Assembly: GCF_042662685.1 (NCBI RefSeq)
Contig: NZ_JBHSYO010000002.1
Coordinates: forward strand, 248,001-312,000
Origin: Pseudobowmanella zhangzhouensis
GTDB taxonomy: Bacteria > Pseudomonadota > Gammaproteobacteria > Enterobacterales > Alteromonadaceae
Direction: 5' to 3'
Length of the DNA stretch: 64,000 nt
The position numbers and the translations under genes are program-made. Numbering within the stretch: the stretch's first letter is position 1; every line of letters starts with the position of its first letter. Positions 32,452 to 40,988 of the stretch are shown here, piece after piece. The notes under the pieces were generated by a model. The model ran no database searches, was not told where the DNA came from, and was given only the letters and a program-made list of their open reading frames with translations.

Positions 32452-33639
32452 ATGACACAAACAGAAGATTTGCTTGCCCCAATCCGGGAGCAGATAAATC
32501 AGGTCGACCAACAGGTATTGGAGTTATTGGCCAAACGCCGCGGCCTGACGAATCAGGTTGCCGAGGCTAAGATCCAGACAGCTAAACCCATCCGCGATCA
32601 ACACCGTGAACAGCAGTTACTGGTAAAACTGATTAAACAGGGGCAAAAACTGGGGCTGGATCCCCACTTTATCACCCAGTTATTTCACGTCATCATCGAA
32701 GACTCGGTACTCAACCAACAGGCGCTGTTGGCTGAGCGCGCCAACCCGGAACAATCCCAACCGCTCAATCGCGTGGCATTTTTGGGCAACAAAGGCTCAT
32801 ACAGCTATCTTGCGGCAAAAAAATATTTCTCCCGTCGCGCCGGTGAGTTCCTTGAATTAGGCTGCCAAAGCTTTGCCGAAATCATTCAGAAAGTGGAATC
32901 CAATCAGGCCGACTACGCAGTATTACCAATTGAAAACACCAGCTCTGGCAGTATTAACGAAGTCTATGATCAGTTACAGCACACCAGCTTAAGCATCATT
33001 GGTGAACTGACTCACCCGATTAAACACGCGCTGTTGGTGGCGGATAACACTGACACCAGTAAGATCACGACGTTATATGCGCACCCGCAGGTGTTCGCTC
33101 AATGCAGCCACTTCCTGGCTGAACTGGGCAATGTGGAAGTCAAACCGTGTGACAGTACATCCGCAGCCATGATGAAGGTCGCCGAGTTGCAATCACCTCA
33201 TGCCGCAGCCATTGGCAGTGAGGCCGGTGGCAACTTGTATGGCCTGACCGCAATTAAATCTAACCTGGCGAACCAGAAAGAAAACCATAGCCGCTTTATT
33301 GTGGTGGCGCGTAAGTCGGTCAAAGTGCCGATTCAGGTGCCCGCCAAAACCACGTTAGTGATGTCGACGGTGCAAAAGCCCGGCGCATTGGTTGAGGCCT
33401 TGTTGGTGCTCAAAGACAACAACATCAATATGACCAAGCTGGAATCCCGCCCGATTACTGGCAATCCATGGGAAGAGATGTTTTATATCGACGTGGAAGG
33501 CAACCTGCAGGATGGCCCGATGCAAAATGCCATCGAAGGCTTACGGGCAATTACCCGTTATCTGAAAGTGCTCGGCTGTTACCCCACAGAGGAAGTCACG
33601 CCGACCAAAGTACCGCTCGCCGCGGCACTTCAGGACTAA
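32452..33639 (+). CDS. pheA: bifunctional chorismate mutase/prephenate dehydratase
   Basis: A 395-residue enzyme: chorismate mutase domain (about 1-95; IREQINQVDQQVLELLAKRRGL), prephenate dehydratase (about 105-290; VAFLGNKGSYSYLAAKKYF, PIENTSSGSINEVYD) and an ACT domain (about 300-380; KPGALVEALLVLKDNNINMTKLESRP) that binds Phe for feedback inhibition. It converts chorismate to phenylpyruvate. Preceded by the Phe leader and attenuator; GAGGA ribosome site. Convergent with tyrA. Confidence 0.97.
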   Translation: MTQTEDLLAPIREQINQVDQQVLELLAKRRGLTNQVAEAKIQTAKPIRDQHREQQLLVKLIKQGQKLGLDPHFITQLFHVIIEDSVLNQQALLAERANPEQSQPLNRVAFLGNKGSYSYLAAKKYFSRRAGEFLELGCQSFAEIIQKVESNQADYAVLPIENTSSGSINEVYDQLQHTSLSIIGELTHPIKHALLVADNTDTSKITTLYAHPQVFAQCSHFLAELGNVEVKPCDSTSAAMMKVAELQSPHAAAIGSEAGGNLYGLTAIKSNLANQKENHSRFIVVARKSVKVPIQVPAKTTLVMSTVQKPGALVEALLVLKDNNINMTKLESRPITGNPWEEMFYIDVEGNLQDGPMQNAIEGLRAITRYLKVLGCYPTEEVTPTKVPLAAALQD

Positions 33640-33640
33640 A

Positions 33641-33668
33641 AAAAGAGCGCATCTGCGCTCTTTATTTT
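33641..33668 (+). terminator. intrinsic terminator between pheA and tyrA
   Basis: AAAGAGCGC/GCGCTCTTT stem with ATCT loop and flanking A and T runs; it can act on either strand and separates convergent pheA and tyrA. Confidence 0.85.
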
Positions 33669-33686
33669 TAACACTGAATTCAGCTG

Positions 33687-34811
33687 CTAACCGCGGTCAT
33701 CATCGGCTTTAAGCAGCAGCTTTTTGCTTTGCACCAGACAGGTTTTGGCGTAATCCCCAAACCATTCAGCAATCTCTTCGAACTGATGAATAAACGCCTG
33801 CTTATCTCCGCGTTCGACCATGGTTAATGCCTGCTGATAGCGCTGACTGAAACGCTGTAACAAGGCTTTGCCTTCGACGCTGCCAAAAATAATATCGGCA
33901 TAGAGTTGCGGACTTTGTGCGAACAGACGCCCAACCATGGCCAGTTCCAATCGATATATCGGTGAACTGAAGGCAATCAGCTGCTCTAACAATGGGTTTT
34001 CTTCCGATAGGTGCATGCCATACACAAAGCTGGAGAAGTGACGCATCACCTGAATAAACGCCATCGCATGATCATGGTTCTCGGGACTGCTATGAATGAC
34101 CTTTGCCCCCCAGATTTGCATCTGTTGAATCAGCCATTCGTAAATTTCCGGATAGCGACCATCACACACCACGATAACCTGTTTAGCCAGGCTGCCTACA
34201 TCCGGACCGAACATAGGGTGCAGACCGACTACCGGCCCCTGATGCGCCGCTAACATAGCCTGTAAAGGGGCATGTTTGGTACTGGTAACATCTGCCAGAA
34301 TACAGGCGGGCGGTAAGTTACTCAGGCGTGCGATGACCTGTTCGGTTAGCTTGATGGGCACGGCGACCAGCACCAGATCCGCATCATGTAATATGTCATC
34401 GGCGCGCGGCCAGTCATCCGCTTCCAGCACCGACACATGATAATTACTGTGCTCGAATAATCGCACAAACACCTGCCCCAACGCACCGGCACCACCGACC
34501 ACCACGATTTTGTTGATGTCGGGATTGATGCGTACGAAATAGGTATCACTATCCTGATAGGTTTCGCGTTGAATACGTTTGGCCAGATCTTCGGCGAATT
34601 CCGGGTTTAGTCCGGCATTTTTCGCAAATGCCACCATTTCGGTTACGATGGCGCGATCCTGACTGGCTACATAGACCGGATGGCCTTCCTGACATTGCTG
34701 CTTTGCCAGCTGATACGACACGTGCATTCGCTTTGCCAGTAATTCAAATAGTTGTCCATCTAACTGACGGCGCTGCTCTAATAGCGCCGTGGCATCCTCT
34801 GACAATGTCAT
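33687..34811 (-). CDS. tyrA: bifunctional chorismate mutase/prephenate dehydrogenase
   Basis: A 374-residue enzyme: chorismate mutase (about 1-90; QLFELLAKRMHVSYQLAKQK-like helix) and an NAD-dependent prephenate dehydrogenase with Rossmann motif VVVGGAGALGQVFVRLF (about 105-121) and the HPMFGPDV catalytic-region motif. Converts chorismate to 4-hydroxyphenylpyruvate for tyrosine. Six bases downstream of the DAHP synthase gene, the aroF-tyrA operon of E. coli, so probably under the TyrR-like site at 35919. Confidence 0.97.
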   Translation of the reverse strand: MTLSEDATALLEQRRQLDGQLFELLAKRMHVSYQLAKQQCQEGHPVYVASQDRAIVTEMVAFAKNAGLNPEFAEDLAKRIQRETYQDSDTYFVRINPDINKIVVVGGAGALGQVFVRLFEHSNYHVSVLEADDWPRADDILHDADLVLVAVPIKLTEQVIARLSNLPPACILADVTSTKHAPLQAMLAAHQGPVVGLHPMFGPDVGSLAKQVIVVCDGRYPEIYEWLIQQMQIWGAKVIHSSPENHDHAMAFIQVMRHFSSFVYGMHLSEENPLLEQLIAFSSPIYRLELAMVGRLFAQSPQLYADIIFGSVEGKALLQRFSQRYQQALTMVERGDKQAFIHQFEEIAEWFGDYAKTCLVQSKKLLLKADDDRG

Positions 34812-34817
34812 TGTCGC

Positions 34818-35894
34818 TTATCCCGCCTGTTGTAATGGCGACAAGGATAACAGGCGCTGATGGATGTTTGTAAGTAAGTTTTCAGTAGATGGCCAATCTA
34901 TACAGGCATCCGTAATGGACACACCATAGGCGAGTTGGTCCAGTGATTTACCCTCTGCGGCCTGGTTACCTGCATGCAGATGACTTTCCAGCATAATACC
35001 GATAATGGACTGATTACCCTGCTCTAACTGAGTGACAACATCCTCGGCCACAACTGGCTGGCGTCGGTAGTCCTTCAAACTATTGGCATGACTGCAATCG
35101 ACCATCAGGCCCGCATGTAAACCTGCCTTTTGCAGTGCCTGCTCACAAGCCGCTACACTGGTCGCATCATAGTTTGGTGCCTTGCCGCCGCGCAGGATTA
35201 CATGCCCATCCGGATTGCCCGCGGTTTGAATCAGAGCCACCTGACCTTCTTTGTTAATCCCCATAAAACTGTGTGCGCTGGCAGCGGATCGCAACGCATT
35301 AATCGCGATATCCAGACTGCCATCGGTACCATTTTTAAAACCAACCGGCATCGACAAGCCACTGGCCATTTCCCGGTGTGTTTGCGACTCGGAAGTACGG
35401 GCGCCAATGGCTACCCAACTGAACAACTCCGCCAGATATTGCGGGCTAATCGGATCCAATGCCTCTGTCGCCACCGGCAGTTCCAACTCCGCCAGCCATA
35501 GCAACAATTCCCGCGCCTTTGTAAGGCCCGCTTCCACATCGAAGCTGCCATCCAGATGCGGATCGTTAATCAGCCCTTTCCAGCCGACCGTGGTGCGTGG
35601 TTTTTCAAAATACACCCGCATCACAATAAACAAACTGTCTTTGCATTGTTCATGCAGTGCTTTGAGTTTGACGGCGTATTCCTTGGCGGCCTCAATATCG
35701 TGAATCGAACAGGGCCCACAGATCACCAACAAACGCGGATCGCGCCGCTGAATAATATTGGCAATGGTTTGACGTGACTGACCAATCACCTGCAATGCAT
35801 GCTCGGAGGCTGGTAACTGCTGCTGCAATTGTGCAGGCGTGATGATGACTTTTTCTGAAACAACGTAGCGGTTGTTTATCGCTTCTGAACTCAT
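34818..35894 (-). CDS. aroF: 3-deoxy-7-phosphoheptulonate (DAHP) synthase, class I
   Basis: A 358-residue class I DAHP synthase from ATG 35894, preceded by GGGAAG. Motifs DPRLLVICGPCSIHD, RVYFEKPRTTVGWKG, GARTSESQTHREMASGLSMPVGFKNGTDG (in parts) and DCSHANS are complete. It commits erythrose 4-phosphate and phosphoenolpyruvate to aromatic synthesis. Operon with tyrA points to the tyrosine-sensitive isoenzyme AroF. The open frame continues upstream to 36014 without similarity. A TyrR-box-like site lies 25 bases before the ATG. Confidence 0.95.
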   Translation of the reverse strand: MSSEAINNRYVVSEKVIITPAQLQQQLPASEHALQVIGQSRQTIANIIQRRDPRLLVICGPCSIHDIEAAKEYAVKLKALHEQCKDSLFIVMRVYFEKPRTTVGWKGLINDPHLDGSFDVEAGLTKARELLLWLAELELPVATEALDPISPQYLAELFSWVAIGARTSESQTHREMASGLSMPVGFKNGTDGSLDIAINALRSAASAHSFMGINKEGQVALIQTAGNPDGHVILRGGKAPNYDATSVAACEQALQKAGLHAGLMVDCSHANSLKDYRRQPVVAEDVVTQLEQGNQSIIGIMLESHLHAGNQAAEGKSLDQLAYGVSITDACIDWPSTENLLTNIHQRLLSLSPLQQAG

Positions 35895-35918
35895 ATTATG
35901 CTTCCCGCACACCCAAAA

Positions 35919-35936
35919 TGAAAACTTATGTTTACA
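35919..35936 (-). promoter_or_regulatory. TyrR-box-like operator of aroF-tyrA
   Basis: Minus strand TGTAAA-CATAAG-TTTTCA, one mismatch from TGTAAA-N6-TTTACA, the E. coli TyrR consensus. It is 25-42 bases upstream of aroF and would overlap the promoter, as expected of a repressor site on an aroF-tyrA operon. Binding is inferred. Confidence 0.65.
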
Positions 35937-36018
35937 CCCAACAAATCTAAAACTTAATGCGGGGATTGACTTTTTACCAATTGAACAAACTGCATGCAAC
36001 TCTATTTTCTTCAATGTT

Positions 36019-36051
36019 ACTCAAGTCCTTGAGTTTAAAGCAGTCTTTAAA
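36019..36051. promoter_or_regulatory. two abutting perfect inverted repeats
   Basis: ACTCAAG-TC-CTTGAGT (36019-36034) touches TTTAAAG-CAGT-CTTTAAA (36034-36051) in the aroF / EAL-gene intergenic region. They could be operators for either divergent gene or hairpins in a 5' leader; neither fits TyrR. Confidence 0.4.
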
Positions 36052-36099
36052 CGCTATTCTGTGCTAAGGTGTAGACACAGGAAGTTACCTCAAAACGTC

Positions 36100-38343
36100 A
36101 TGCAGATAAGTCGCTTATTCAGCAAGCACTCCACTACGTTATTTTTTCTGATCGCCGGGCTGGGCTTTACTATCTCAACACTGGTATATCTGCGTGGTGA
36201 TGACATTGTTAGTAATATCAATCAATTAGTTCGCAATAAAATTCCGGCTTACGATAACTTACGCCTTCTGAACAATCAGTTATCTGAGCAGGAACGCTAC
36301 TTATATGAATTCTATGCCACGCAGGATGAGTCCGTATTCGACAAAGGCTTTAAAACGGCCAACCTGCTGGCACGCAATCTGGTAGAAAATTTGGAAGATA
36401 ACACCTTTACTCACGAGGCCCGCGAACTGGTCAATCTGCAGTTAATGATGATTACCAATGCGGCGGACAATCTGCACACGGCCCTCGCCGACGATGCGCA
36501 GCAATGGGACACAGCTCGGGAAGAATTGCTGGTAATCAGTGAAGCGCGACGCAACGCCCTACCCGCATTGCTTCGTCTTCAACAAAATGTGCAGCGTGAG
36601 ATTTATCAAAAGAGTCTGCAGGCTAATACCAATGTGCAAAGTGTACGCTATCTGGTCATTGCCTATAGCTTTGCTATCGCCATACTTATTTTTATTTTCG
36701 CCCGTGCAATTAATGCCTACTTTAACGCATCGAATCAGCGCGAACGTCTGGCGATGTTCCCGCACCGCACGCCCAATCCAATCATTACATTGGATCGGCA
36801 TAACCAGATTGTATTCAGTAATCCCGCATACCAACGCCTGACCGATAAACTCGGCATGTCTGATGCGACTATCTGGCGTCAAATAAGCGAGCAGTTAAGC
36901 AAACAGCAGGCGCTGGCTGAATCGTCCGCTCAAGGGTTTCGCCGGTTTGAGGTATCGCTGGCTGGGTATGCGCTTGAATGCGAACTACATTGGCTGTCGG
37001 TTCAACAGGAATGGGATCTCCACCTGACAGATATTACCGCCCGCAAGCAAGCTGAGAAACGCCTGACCTATCAGGCAACCCATCACCCTGACTCTGGATT
37101 GTTTAACGAATATCAGTTGCAGGCCAGGCTACAAACGCTATTTGAAGAACAGCAAAACAGTTCACTGGTGTTGATTCAGTTGCGTCAGCATGCGCAGTTA
37201 CTCAGCAGTATGGGCAGCCAGTCGACAAAACAACTGTGCAGTGAATTGGGGATCGGGTTCAGTCAGTTAACCAGTAAAATTGCGCCTCCCAATTCGGACG
37301 TTTTTCATCTGGGTGACCACACTTTCGCCATCATCTTCCCTACTACCCTGACACCAGATGGCTTAACGTCGGTGATCCAACAGTTATTTTCCTACGTGGA
37401 GCAGTATCCACGGATTCAGAGCCACCAACTGGAAATAGATGCCGGTGTGGTAAATCAAACCTCACTCACTGCGCCGGACGACATGATGCGTTATGCGCAC
37501 ATGGCGCTGGAAAGAGCCGCAGCAAGCGATGTTGCCGGCTGGACGGTTTATGACGCGCAGCTCGGCAGTCAGGTTGAGCGTGCTCGTCAACTGATCGCCG
37601 ATATGCGTGATGCCCTCCAACATGATGCCTTTGAATTATATTTTCAACCGCAGGCCAGACTGGATAACCAGCAAATGGTCGGGGCAGAAGTATTACTGCG
37701 CTGGAACAAAGACGGCGAGTTTGTCTCGCCCGGCGAATTTATCCCATTGGCGGAAAGCTGTGGTCTGATTCTGCCCTTGGGCGACTGGGTGTTAAATAAA
37801 GCGTGCCAACAGGCGATGCAATTATTCGCCGATGCCGGTCGCGAATTTGTAGTTGCGGTCAATATTTCCCCGATTCAGTTCAGTCAGCGGGATTTTCTCG
37901 ACAAAGTGCGTCACGCCCTGCAAAGCAGTGGCATGCCCGCCCATTTACTGGAGCTGGAAATCACCGAAGGCGCCACGATGCACAATGAGCTGGACACCAT
38001 TTCATTGCTTCATGAACTGCATGATTTAGGCGTGATGTTATCCATCGATGATTTTGGTACAGGGTATTCATCGCTGTCATATCTGAGCCGCTTTCCACTG
38101 CATAAGCTGAAAATCGACCAGTCATTCGTGCGTCATCTGCTCAGCGATCCAAATTATCTGTCTATCGTGCACTCGGTAATCGAGTTAGGTAAAAGCCTGA
38201 ATTTGACCCTGATCGCTGAAGGGGTGGAAGAGCCTAAACAAGCAGAATTATTACGTGAATTGGGCTGCGCGGAAATGCAGGGGTATCTGTATAGCCGCCC
38301 TCTGCCATACGATCAATTACTGAGTTTTATTCAACGTCACTAA
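36100..38343 (+). CDS. membrane EAL-domain phosphodiesterase with degenerate GGDEF
   Basis: A 747-residue protein from ATG 36100 (weak ribosome site; upstream in-frame DNA overlaps aroF). Transmembrane helices near 12-31 and 184-203 bound a helical periplasmic sensor. A short PAS-like segment, a GGDEF-type domain whose active motif reads LGDHT, and a C-terminal EAL domain follow. The EAL part keeps AEVLLRW (EVL for EAL), EITEG, and SIDDFGTGYSSL with both metal Asp, plus the AEGVEE motif. So it should hydrolyse cyclic di-GMP and not make it; the GGDEF part may bind GTP or only scaffold. Confidence 0.88.
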   Translation: MQISRLFSKHSTTLFFLIAGLGFTISTLVYLRGDDIVSNINQLVRNKIPAYDNLRLLNNQLSEQERYLYEFYATQDESVFDKGFKTANLLARNLVENLEDNTFTHEARELVNLQLMMITNAADNLHTALADDAQQWDTAREELLVISEARRNALPALLRLQQNVQREIYQKSLQANTNVQSVRYLVIAYSFAIAILIFIFARAINAYFNASNQRERLAMFPHRTPNPIITLDRHNQIVFSNPAYQRLTDKLGMSDATIWRQISEQLSKQQALAESSAQGFRRFEVSLAGYALECELHWLSVQQEWDLHLTDITARKQAEKRLTYQATHHPDSGLFNEYQLQARLQTLFEEQQNSSLVLIQLRQHAQLLSSMGSQSTKQLCSELGIGFSQLTSKIAPPNSDVFHLGDHTFAIIFPTTLTPDGLTSVIQQLFSYVEQYPRIQSHQLEIDAGVVNQTSLTAPDDMMRYAHMALERAAASDVAGWTVYDAQLGSQVERARQLIADMRDALQHDAFELYFQPQARLDNQQMVGAEVLLRWNKDGEFVSPGEFIPLAESCGLILPLGDWVLNKACQQAMQLFADAGREFVVAVNISPIQFSQRDFLDKVRHALQSSGMPAHLLELEITEGATMHNELDTISLLHELHDLGVMLSIDDFGTGYSSLSYLSRFPLHKLKIDQSFVRHLLSDPNYLSIVHSVIELGKSLNLTLIAEGVEEPKQAELLRELGCAEMQGYLYSRPLPYDQLLSFIQRH

Positions 38344-38361
38344 TTCCCTTTTCCCTTTAAC

Positions 38362-38386
38362 AAAAAAGCCCGCAGATGCGGGCTTT
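38362..38386 (-). terminator. intrinsic terminator of the rpsP operon
   Basis: AAGCCCGC AT/CT GCGGGCTT hairpin followed on the minus strand by TTTTTTG, about 50 bases after rplS. On the plus strand the T run is poor but it may still serve the EAL gene. Confidence 0.8.
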
Positions 38387-38438
38387 CGGGTCAACGTTAA
38401 CACTAGATTTAGTGAATAAGAATCTGCTACGCAGATGC

Positions 38439-38798
38439 TTAGTTAAGCTTCTCTCTGATACGTGCAGATTTACCTGAACGCTCACGCAGATAGTACAGTT
38501 TCGCGCGACGTACTGCACCGCGACGCTTAACTTCGATAGAAGCTACAGCTGGGCTGTGAGTTTGGAACACACGCTCTACACCTTCACCGCTAGAGATCTT
38601 ACGCACAGTGAAAGAAGAGTGCAGACCACGGTTACGTTTAGCAATAACAACACCTTCGTACGCCTGAAGACGCTCTTTGTCACCTTCTTTAACGCGTACT
38701 TGTACAACTACAGTGTCACCAGGGCCGAAAGATGGCACGTCTGATTTCAGCTGAGCTTGCTCAATTTTCTTGATGATATCTTGGCTGATTTTACTCAT
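38439..38798 (-). CDS. rplS: 50S ribosomal protein L19
   Basis: A 119-residue L19 from ATG 38798 (MSKISQDIIKKIEQAQ), with GAGG five bases upstream; an ATG one codon earlier is too close to it. FGPGDTVVVQVRVKEGD, YEGVVIAKRNRG and RRGAVRRAKLYYLRE are typical. Sits at the 30S-50S interface. Last gene of rpsP-rimM-trmD-rplS. Confidence 0.98.
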   Translation of the reverse strand: MSKISQDIIKKIEQAQLKSDVPSFGPGDTVVVQVRVKEGDKERLQAYEGVVIAKRNRGLHSSFTVRKISSGEGVERVFQTHSPAVASIEVKRRGAVRRAKLYYLRERSGKSARIREKLN

Positions 38799-38816
38799 CA
38801 TATCCTCTCTACCTGG

Positions 38817-39581
38817 TTAACCGTCATCTTGCTGCGTGTGGGACTGTTTGAAATCATCCAGTAACCGCACTTGCTCCTCGGTCAGAGCCAGGGAATTTAA
38901 TAATTCAGGGCGTCGCAACCAGGTTCTACCCAATTGTTGTTGCAGGCGCCACTGCCTGATTTTTTCGTGATTTCCACTAAGTAACACCTCAGGTACCGCA
39001 TCGCCGTTGAGGACTTCAGGTCGCGTATAGTGCGGGCAGTCCAGCAAGCCGTGAGTAAACGAATCTTGCTCCGCTGAGTCTGCATGACCCAACACACCCG
39101 GCACATAGCGCGCCACTGCATCCATCAACACCATTGCAGGTAACTCACCGCCACTGAGCACATAGTCACCGATGGATATTTCTTCATCGATTTCGCGTTC
39201 AATCACGCGCTCGTCTATGCCTTCGTAACGTCCGGCAACCAGAATCAGTTTCGCTTCATCAGCGAGTCGTCTTACTGTTGCCTGCGTGAGTGGTTTGCCC
39301 TGTGGTGACAGGTAAATCACTTTAGCGTTTTGTCCCGCCGCCTGTTTGGCCGCGTGAATTGCGTCTGTTAACGGTTGCACCATCATCAGCATGCCCGGAC
39401 CACCGCCATAAGGTCTGTCATCGACAGTACGATGCTTATCAGTGGCAAAGTCTCTCGGACTGAAAAACTCTACCGCAACCTGACCGTTTCGCACTGCCCG
39501 ACCAGTCACCCCGGACTCGGTAAAGGCACTGAACATCTCCGGAAAAAGGCTAACCAGGCCAAACCAGCGTTGGTTATCCAT
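38817..39581 (-). CDS. trmD: tRNA (guanine-N1-)-methyltransferase TrmD
   Basis: A 254-residue SPOUT-class enzyme that makes m1G37. FGLVSLFPEMFSAFTESGV at the N-terminus, DRPYGGGPGMLMM, the trefoil-knot AdoMet site (LVAGRYEGIDERV, SIGDYVLSGGELPAMVL) and HYTRPEV are all present, including the catalytic Asp in the knot domain. Start overlaps the rimM stop by one base. Confidence 0.98.
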   Translation of the reverse strand: MDNQRWFGLVSLFPEMFSAFTESGVTGRAVRNGQVAVEFFSPRDFATDKHRTVDDRPYGGGPGMLMMVQPLTDAIHAAKQAAGQNAKVIYLSPQGKPLTQATVRRLADEAKLILVAGRYEGIDERVIEREIDEEISIGDYVLSGGELPAMVLMDAVARYVPGVLGHADSAEQDSFTHGLLDCPHYTRPEVLNGDAVPEVLLSGNHEKIRQWRLQQQLGRTWLRRPELLNSLALTEEQVRLLDDFKQSHTQQDDG

Positions 39582-40105
39582 TAAAATGCCGGATCCCAGT
39601 CTACCTTGATGGTTTTACTGGCCTTATCAATGTCCAGGATAACCTGATCCATTAGATAAGGAATCAACCGTTCTTTTTGACCAAAGGCATCATTGAAATT
39701 CGCCTGTACCAACATGACATCGTTGGCACCGGTTTCAAACAACTCTTTGACCGACCCCAGGTTGTAGCCCTTATCGTTCACAACCTGCATACCGACCAAA
39801 TCTCGCCAGTAAAACTCGCCCTCTTCCAGTTCTGGAAGCTGACTGGCCTGAATTGCAATATCGAGATTTTTAATCATCTCGGCCTGATCGCGATTATCAA
39901 CCCCGCTCAGTTTGGCAACCAAACCATTGTTATGGCTTTTCCATTGGTCAACCGTTACCTGCTTATGCGCTGGGCCTAACAGCCATGGCGAATAGTCGAA
40001 GATACCGGTGGATTCATCGGTAAAAGTGTTAATTTTGACCCAGCCCTTAACGCCATAAGGCGCTCCGATGCGGCCCAAAATGATTGTATCAGACGCGTTA
40101 CTCAC
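39581..40105 (-). CDS. rimM: ribosome maturation factor RimM
   Basis: A 174-residue RimM: N-terminal reductase-like beta barrel (ILGRIGAPYGVKGWVKINTFTD) and C-terminal PRC-barrel (EGEFYWRDLVGMQVVN, GANDVMLVQ, LIPYLMDQVILDIDKASKTIKVDWDPAF). Helps 16S processing and 30S head assembly through S19. Between rpsP (26-base gap) and trmD. Confidence 0.97.
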   Translation of the reverse strand: MSNASDTIILGRIGAPYGVKGWVKINTFTDESTGIFDYSPWLLGPAHKQVTVDQWKSHNNGLVAKLSGVDNRDQAEMIKNLDIAIQASQLPELEEGEFYWRDLVGMQVVNDKGYNLGSVKELFETGANDVMLVQANFNDAFGQKERLIPYLMDQVILDIDKASKTIKVDWDPAF

Positions 40106-40131
40106 ACTTTCACCTGTCGCTGTCTAATAAA

Positions 40132-40383
40132 TTAAGCAGCTGCTTTTTGTGCATCTTTAACCAGACGCGCAACACGGTCAGAAAGGCCAGCGCCTTTGCT
40201 TACCCAGTGTTCAACACGTGCCAGGTCCAGGCGCAGTTTTTCTTCCTGGCCAGATGCAGTCGGGTTGAAGAAACCGATACGCTCGATGAAACGACCATCG
40301 CGCGCACAACGGCTGTCCGCAACTACGACTTGATAGAATGGGCGCTTTTTCGCACCACCACGCTGTAAACGAATAGTAACCAT
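40132..40383 (-). CDS. rpsP: 30S ribosomal protein S16
   Basis: An 83-residue S16 starting MVTIRLQRGGAKKRPFYQVVVADSR in parts, with GRFIERIGFFNP as in other bacteria. First gene of the operon; the likely promoter is 120-147 bases upstream, leaving a leader of about 113 bases that could carry regulation. Confidence 0.98.
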   Translation of the reverse strand: MVTIRLQRGGAKKRPFYQVVVADSRCARDGRFIERIGFFNPTASGQEEKLRLDLARVEHWVSKGAGLSDRVARLVKDAQKAAA

Positions 40384-40502
40384 GAATATGCCTCAAACTC
40401 GTTGTAGATAAGTTGCTGCCGATAATCCTGTGGGATCGTCGAAACCAACTTACCCGCAGCGTTAACGTTAACCGCCCCGACCCGTAGATCGAAGGCCGCA
40501 GT

Positions 40503-40530
40503 ATTGTACGGATAAATGGAGAAAACGCAA
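40503..40530 (-). promoter_or_regulatory. promoter of the rpsP operon
   Basis: Minus strand TTGCGT (40530-40525), 16-base spacer, TACAAT (40508-40503), then a GC-rich ACTGCGGCC discriminator. The -35 hexamer is part of the 3' arm of the terminator hairpin for the gene upstream. Confidence 0.7.
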
Positions 40531-40562
40531 CCAAAACCACGACTCATCAGTCTTGGTTGCGT
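40525..40562 (-). terminator. terminator after the PstS-like gene, overlapping the rpsP -35
   Basis: Ten-base perfect arms ACGCAACCAA/TTGGTTGCGT enclose a second small hairpin GACT-GATG-AGTC and are followed by TTTTC on the minus strand, eight bases after the stop at 40570. Confidence 0.65.
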
Positions 40563-40569
40563 GATGAGA

Positions 40570-40980
40570 TTAAAATGACGTAACGACTTTCACATTCGGC
40601 GAGACATTTGTTGAGTCAACAAAGCCAATGGTATTGGGATTGGTTGCCACCAATTCGACAATAGCTTGCTCACTATCCATCTCTTTTGGTGGGACTCCAG
40701 CGCCAGTGAATAGCATCTTCGACCAATATGCCACATAACGCACATCGTCTTTGCCCAGTGCACGCTGATTGAAATCACCACGCAGCGCATTGCCCTCTTT
40801 AAGAGTCAGTGGCAAAGCATCTTTGCCGTCACTGAATGAGGAAATTTTACCTAAATAAATTTTCTTCACGTCATCGGCGGAGATGTCCGCGCTATTTCCA
40901 GGATTAACAATAACCGCTATCTCCGCGCAGGCAGAGGCACTTAACAACAGGCTAGCCAGCAAAGTATTTAGCTTTTTCAT
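40570..40980 (-). CDS. small PstS-like periplasmic protein
   Basis: A 136-residue exported protein (signal peptide about 1-19, ACAE). The segments ISADDVKKIYLGKISSFSDG, DFNQRALGKDDVRYVAYWSKMLFTG and IVELVATNPNTIGFVDS match one lobe of phosphate-binding PstS-type proteins, but at half the usual length (about 270-340). Such short forms are common next to porins in marine gammaproteobacteria; ligand unproven. Eight bases downstream of the porin gene, same operon; no pstCAB here. Confidence 0.82.
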   Translation of the reverse strand: MKKLNTLLASLLLSASACAEIAVIVNPGNSADISADDVKKIYLGKISSFSDGKDALPLTLKEGNALRGDFNQRALGKDDVRYVAYWSKMLFTGAGVPPKEMDSEQAIVELVATNPNTIGFVDSTNVSPNVKVVTSF

Positions 40981-40988
40981 ATGGCCCC

